A stretch of 64,000 nucleotides of DNA, taken from positions 248,001-312,000 of the forward strand of contig NZ_SPQS01000004.1 in assembly GCF_004570865.1 (NCBI RefSeq). The letters are read 5' to 3'. This document shows, in pieces, positions 60,174 through 64,000 of this stretch (position 1 is the first letter of the stretch; every line of letters starts with the position of its first letter). The position numbers and the translations under genes were made by a program. Below the pieces are notes generated by a model that did not search any database, was not told where the DNA came from, and saw nothing but the letters and a program-made list of their open reading frames with translations. The stretch comes from Bradyrhizobium frederickii. GTDB taxonomy: Bacteria > Pseudomonadota > Alphaproteobacteria > Rhizobiales > Xanthobacteraceae.

Positions 60174-61739
60174 ATGCCCACGATCTTGCCGACGCTGCGA
60201 CGAACCGGGGTCGTACTGGCCGTGGCCCTGGTCGCATTCGCAAGTGTTGCGCGGGCGGAGGATCCGCCGCAGCCGCGCGCCGAGACGGCGGCGCCAACCG
60301 GACAGAAGGGTGGGCGCGGCAGCGGTGCGCAAAGCGGGCCGCAGAGTTCGTCCTCGGCCGAGCCGCACCGTCTCCCGCCGGATTCGACCACGAAGCAGAC
60401 CCTGGCGCTGCCCGGCCGTACCCTCGACTTCGCCGCGACCGCCGGCTCCATTCGCGTGTTCGACGGCAAGGGCGAGCCGCTGGCCGACATCGCCTATACC
60501 TCCTACCAGCTCGACGGCGCCGACCGCGCCACGCGCCCGGTCACGTTCCTGTTCAACGGCGGACCCGGGGCATCCTCGGCGTGGCTCCAGTTCGGCGCGG
60601 CCGGTCCATGGCGGCTGCCGTTGGATGGCGATGCGCTGTCGCCGTCGGCCTCGCCCGAGGTGAAGCCGAACGCCGCGACCTGGCTCGACTTCACCGACCT
60701 CGTCTTCATCGATCCCGTCAGCACCGGCTACAGTCGCTTCATTGCGAGCGGCGAGGACGCACGCAAGTCGTTCTATTCCGTCGACGGCGACGTCAATTCG
60801 ATCGCGCTCGTGATCCGCCGCTGGCTCGAGAAGCACGACCGGCTGACCTCGCCGAAATACGTCGCGGGCGAGAGCTATGGCGGTATTCGCGGACCCAAGG
60901 TCGTGCGCCAGTTGCAGATCCAGCACGGCGTCGGCGTCCGGGGCTTGATCCTGGTGTCGCCGCTCCTGGATTTCCGCGAGTTCACCGGTACCAGCCTCCT
61001 GCAATATGTCGCGACGCTGCCGAGCTATGTGGCGGTGGCGCGCGAAGCCAAAGGGCCGGTCAAGCGCGCCGACCTCGCCGACGTCGAGGCTTACGCGCGC
61101 GGCGAATTCCTGGCCGACCTCGTCAAGGGCGAGGCGGACAGGGAGGCCACCAATCGTCTGGCCGACAAGGTCGCCGAGCTCACCGGCATCGACCAGGCGG
61201 TGAGCCGCCGCCTTGCCGGGCGCTTCGACGTCGGCGAGTTTCGCCGCGAATTCGACCGCAAGAACGGCAAGGTGACGGGACGCTACGACGGCTCCGTGCG
61301 CGGTTTCGATCCCTATCCGGATTCGAGCAGCTCGCGCTTCGGCGACCCCTCCGGCGATGCGCTCCAGGCACCGCTGACGAGCGCCGCGGTCGACGTGCTC
61401 TCACGCAAGCTCAACTGGAAGCCCGACGGCTCCTATGAGGTCCTCAACGGTGCCGTCGAAGGTCACTGGGATTTCGGCCGCGGCATCAACCCGCCGCAAT
61501 CGGTGTCGGAGCTGCGCCAGATCCTCGCTACCGACGCGAAGCTGAACGTGCTGGTCGCGCACGGCCTGTTCGACCTTGCCACGCCCTATTTCGGAACCAA
61601 GCGGGTGCTCGATCAACTGCCCGCCTTCGTGACGCAGCGCGTCAAGTTCGCGGTCTATCCCGGCGGCCACATGTTCTATTCGCAGGGCGGCTCGCGGCAG
61701 GCGTTGCGCAGCGAGGTCGAGCGATTGATCAGGGAGTAG
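60174..61739 (+). CDS. Serine carboxypeptidase-like (S10) protein, exported
   Basis: The 521-residue protein starts at an ATG with AGGGAGAA upstream and a signal peptide (GVVLAVALVAFASVARA). S10 catalytic features are FNGGPGASSAW (oxyanion), the nucleophile Ser in GESYGGIRGPKV, Asp in HGLFDLATPY and His in YPGGHMFYS. Family members remove C-terminal residues or act as acyltransferases. It is probably periplasmic. It overlaps the convergent hydrolase gene by 11 bases. Confidence 0.9.
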   Translation: MPTILPTLRRTGVVLAVALVAFASVARAEDPPQPRAETAAPTGQKGGRGSGAQSGPQSSSSAEPHRLPPDSTTKQTLALPGRTLDFAATAGSIRVFDGKGEPLADIAYTSYQLDGADRATRPVTFLFNGGPGASSAWLQFGAAGPWRLPLDGDALSPSASPEVKPNAATWLDFTDLVFIDPVSTGYSRFIASGEDARKSFYSVDGDVNSIALVIRRWLEKHDRLTSPKYVAGESYGGIRGPKVVRQLQIQHGVGVRGLILVSPLLDFREFTGTSLLQYVATLPSYVAVAREAKGPVKRADLADVEAYARGEFLADLVKGEADREATNRLADKVAELTGIDQAVSRRLAGRFDVGEFRREFDRKNGKVTGRYDGSVRGFDPYPDSSSSRFGDPSGDALQAPLTSAAVDVLSRKLNWKPDGSYEVLNGAVEGHWDFGRGINPPQSVSELRQILATDAKLNVLVAHGLFDLATPYFGTKRVLDQLPAFVTQRVKFAVYPGGHMFYSQGGSRQALRSEVERLIRE

Positions 61740-63114
61740 GCCGCCGTTTGCGCGGCGGATATCGGCGGGAGATCTCCTTCGCCACGACGCGCTCCGGCTT
61801 CACGTTCGCGCCGGCGATCCAGATGTCACTGACCTTGCCGCGCTTGTCGCGGATCCGGCGCACCGGCTCGCCATGGCTGGAATAGCCGGCGGCCCAGGCC
61901 AGCTTGCCGACGTCGCGGCCGGTGACCTCGATCTCGGCGGCGTCCATGAACGGATTGTTGAACTGCGGATTGGCGACCAGCACGCGGTTGCCGGCGGGAA
62001 CGAGGTCGCTCGCGCCCCAGATCGTCCACCAGCGCCCGGTCCAGTCGCGCAGGCGGCGGTCAGGCGCGCCGCGGGTCTGGAAGACTCGCAGGATCTGCAT
62101 TGCGCCGTCCATCCAGAACGGCGCGGCACCGTCGATCGAATTACTGAGGATGCTGATCGAAAGCTCGCAAGCCGGGATTGCGCAGGTCCGCGAGATGTAG
62201 CCCTGGAAGCCGCCGCCATGGCCGAACCAGTCCCAGCCGTCGGTCTTGCCGGCATTGACGCCCAAGCCGTAGTAGCCCTCGAGGCTCTGCGGGATGCGCC
62301 AATGATGCCGCGTCATCTCGCGGCGGCTTGCGACTGACAGCACGCTCTTTCTGGCATTGGGCGCAAGCTGCGCAAAGAAGCGCGCGGTGTCGGCGGCGGT
62401 CGCGGCGAAGCCTGCGGCCGCAGCCATCGCCTGCGCCGGATTGTCGCCGGGGATCACGCAGCGTTCGCCCAGCGGAACCTTTCGCGTGTGGCCGCGCGCG
62501 AACGGCGCGCCCTTGGCAAGCGGCGCGTCCGGCTCGGTCTCGCGCAAGCCGGCGGGCTCGATGACCTCGCGCTTGATCCAGACCGAGTAGGGCTCGGTCG
62601 TCACGGCTTCGATGACGAGACCGAGCAGGCCAAAGCCGTGATTGGAATATTTGAAGCGGCTGCCGGGCTCGATCGCGGTCGGCAGCTTCAATTCCGCGAG
62701 GAGCTCATTCGCATCGAGATAGGGGCGGCGGTCGATGAACTGGCCGGAATCGACGCCGTCGCGCGTCAGCCCCGCGCTGTGCGACAGCACCTGCGCGATC
62801 GTCGTCTCGGCGACGCGCGGATGCAGGCCGCCGACATATTGGCCGATCGTGTCGTCGAGCCGGAGCTTGCGCTGCTCGCGCAGCTTCATGATGCCGGCCG
62901 CGGTGAAGCTCTTGGAATGGGAGGCGATGCGGAAGCGATGGCGCGGGGTGAGCTTCTCGCCGGTGTCGAGATTGGAAAGGCCGAATGCATGCTCGGCGAC
63001 GATCTCGCCGCGATGGGCGAAGGCGACGATGACGCCGGGCTGCTGGATTGTCGTCAGCTGGAATTCGATCCAGGAGCCGATGTAGTCGATCGCGGATCGC
63101 AGCCACGGGTCCAT
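61729..63114 (-). CDS. Beta-lactamase-like serine hydrolase (S12 family)
   Basis: The 461-residue protein has the SxxK nucleophile in RIASHSKSFTAAGIMK, YSNHG as the YxN motif and FGHGGGFQGY as the third motif. There is no signal peptide. A ~130-residue C-terminal domain follows (WTGRWWTIWGASDLVP onward). It resembles DD-peptidase or esterase members of the family, such as D-aminopeptidases, rather than resistance enzymes. It is tail-to-tail with the S10 gene. Confidence 0.87.
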   Translation of the reverse strand: MDPWLRSAIDYIGSWIEFQLTTIQQPGVIVAFAHRGEIVAEHAFGLSNLDTGEKLTPRHRFRIASHSKSFTAAGIMKLREQRKLRLDDTIGQYVGGLHPRVAETTIAQVLSHSAGLTRDGVDSGQFIDRRPYLDANELLAELKLPTAIEPGSRFKYSNHGFGLLGLVIEAVTTEPYSVWIKREVIEPAGLRETEPDAPLAKGAPFARGHTRKVPLGERCVIPGDNPAQAMAAAAGFAATAADTARFFAQLAPNARKSVLSVASRREMTRHHWRIPQSLEGYYGLGVNAGKTDGWDWFGHGGGFQGYISRTCAIPACELSISILSNSIDGAAPFWMDGAMQILRVFQTRGAPDRRLRDWTGRWWTIWGASDLVPAGNRVLVANPQFNNPFMDAAEIEVTGRDVGKLAWAAGYSSHGEPVRRIRDKRGKVSDIWIAGANVKPERVVAKEISRRYPPRKRRPTP

Positions 63115-63168
63115 TGCGCTACCAATTTGCGAGGGGGAGGTTGGTGCGGCAGGCTAGCCGAGAAAGCG

Positions 63169-63202
63169 GAACGGGCACAACCCGTAAAGGTTGTGCCCGT
63201 TC
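63169..63202 (-). terminator. Strong hairpin terminator for the TPR gene
   Basis: GAACGGGCACAACC (63169-63182) and GGTTGTGCCCGTTC (63189-63202) are a perfect 14-bp stem with a 6-base loop. It lies 22 bases past the TPR stop on the minus strand; the tail on that strand is CGCTTTCTC, only moderately T-rich. Confidence 0.7.
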
Positions 63203-63224
63203 GCTCCATGAAGATGCGATGTCT

Positions 63225-63767
63225 TCAGTACACGAGCGTCGCGCCGGTCGGCTTGTCGAGCGCGGCGGCAAGCGAGCGATATTCGGAGCTGTCGGTGCCG
63301 GCGAGCGAAGCGATCTTGTTCAGATGATATTGCGCCTGTTCGCGGTTGCCCTGCTCGAGCTGCCAAAGGCCGTAATACTGCCAGGTGCGGACGTGGTTCG
63401 GATCGTCCTTCAGCGCCAGCTCGTAATAGACCTTCGACGACTGGTAGTCGCCGAGCTTGCGATAGGAATAGCCGATCAGATTGGCGACGTCGGCGACGTC
63501 ATCGCGCTTCAGCGACTTCAGCTGGCCGATCGCGCCGGCGTAGTCGTGGTTGTCGTAGATCGCGGTATAGGCGGTGCGATAGGCGGCGAGGAACTTGGGA
63601 TCGTTAACGGAAGAGCTTTTCTTCTTGCCCTTCTTGGTCGATGAGTCCGAGCTCGGCGGCGGCGAAGGGGAGTCGCCGCCCGCGGCATAGGCGCTGGACA
63701 GCACCGGTGCGGCGGCCAGCGACATGGCGACCAGTCCCGGCACGACAAGCATTGAGAGTTTGCGCAT
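63225..63767 (-). CDS. Exported TPR protein
   Basis: The 180-residue protein starts at an ATG with GGGAGAA upstream and has a signal peptide (VVPGLVAMSLAAAPVLSSAYA). A Ser/Pro/Lys linker is followed by about three TPR units (FLAAYRTAYTAIYDNHDYAG; IGYSYRKLGDYQSSKVYYEL; RTWQYYGLWQLEQGNREQAQ). It is a periplasmic protein-interaction module of unknown partner. A strong terminator follows the gene. Confidence 0.83.
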   Translation of the reverse strand: MRKLSMLVVPGLVAMSLAAAPVLSSAYAAGGDSPSPPPSSDSSTKKGKKKSSSVNDPKFLAAYRTAYTAIYDNHDYAGAIGQLKSLKRDDVADVANLIGYSYRKLGDYQSSKVYYELALKDDPNHVRTWQYYGLWQLEQGNREQAQYHLNKIASLAGTDSSEYRSLAAALDKPTGATLVY

Positions 63768-64000
63768 CTAAATTCTCCCGTATGGAACGTGGCGATCCTA
63801 CACGATTGCCCGAAGACCGAAACACCCGTCTGGCGGAAACATTCCCGCTTCGCACGATCTGTTCGCCCAGCTGCAGATGACAAACTTGTCATCGAGATGA
63901 ACGGAAGCCTGCCAGGGGCTTCAGACTGGGTTCAGTGCGTCGCCTCTAGGTTCCGACCTACGATCGAAGGGTAGGCGAGAGGGCGCCGCCTCGAGATCCT

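Noticed and set aside
1..64000. CRISPR arrays, tRNA or rRNA genes, integrases, prophage genes
   Set aside because: I found no regular direct-repeat/spacer array, no cloverleaf with a T-loop GGTTCRA signature in context, and no recognisable integrase, transposase or phage structural gene; only a computed scan could exclude them fully.

Overview
The window is high-GC, densely coded alphaproteobacterial chromosome, most like Bradyrhizobium or a close Nitrobacteraceae relative. That call is an inference from codon and GC style, from CtrA-type TTAA-N7-TTAAC boxes, and from several families of short palindromic interspersed repeats that I recognise as typical of Bradyrhizobium. I see no tRNA, rRNA, CRISPR array, transposase, integrase or phage gene. 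About 60 protein genes are supported; most are core or niche-metabolic genes with a few regulatory modules.

Layout. 1-2.4 kb: the end of a PAS sensor protein and small secreted or membrane proteins. 2.6-7.5 kb (minus): a polyamine-type ABC importer operon (ATPase, Tat-exported binding protein, two permeases) ending in an Asp/Glu/hydantoin racemase, with a divergent GntR/FCD regulator at 7.8 kb. 8.5-10.5 kb: a TctC/Bug-type binding protein and an IclR regulator. 10.7-17.3 kb: a TetR-controlled tripartite RND efflux system (outer-membrane lipoprotein, adaptor, pump) with a 17-bp palindromic operator; two copies of a ~108-bp structured repeat lie at its two ends. 17.4-20.3 kb: a LapG/BTLCP-type cysteine protease, a PilZ protein and an MFS exporter. 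20.7-30.4 kb: scattered metabolic genes (methyltransferase, Zn-alcohol dehydrogenase, VOC, cupin, phosphoesterase, DEAD-box helicase, GNAT, a DJ-1-like anchored protein and a PAS protein).

30.4-30.9 kb is a notable non-coding stretch holding a CtrA box, a G-quadruplex motif shared with the efflux-flanking repeats and a strong terminator, followed by a rhomboid gene. 31.9-37.4 kb: a CBS protein, a patatin phospholipase, secreted proteins and a divergent quinone reductase/LysR pair. 37.4-38.5 kb is repeat-rich and gene-free. 38.6-46.9 kb: a GGDEF-EAL protein, a beta-lactamase-like hydrolase, a nitroreductase, thrS and an MFS gene. 47-53 kb: an alpha/beta hydrolase, an APC permease tightly coupled to a secreted protein, YidD and a periplasmic ClpP-fold protein.

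53.2-60 kb groups a degenerate IscU-like scaffold, folE, hisI, a lytic transglycosylase with a perfect CtrA box, a DUF2336 protein, an Hpt protein, a CheY-like receiver and NAD kinase. The Hpt-receiver pair looks like a phosphorelay without a local kinase. 60-64 kb: an S10 serine carboxypeptidase, another beta-lactamase-like hydrolase and a TPR protein with a strong terminator.

The most unusual material is non-coding: the hairpin/G-quadruplex repeat (three loci) and a possible CtrA-linked small transcript at 30.6-30.8 kb. Neither can be proven from sequence alone.
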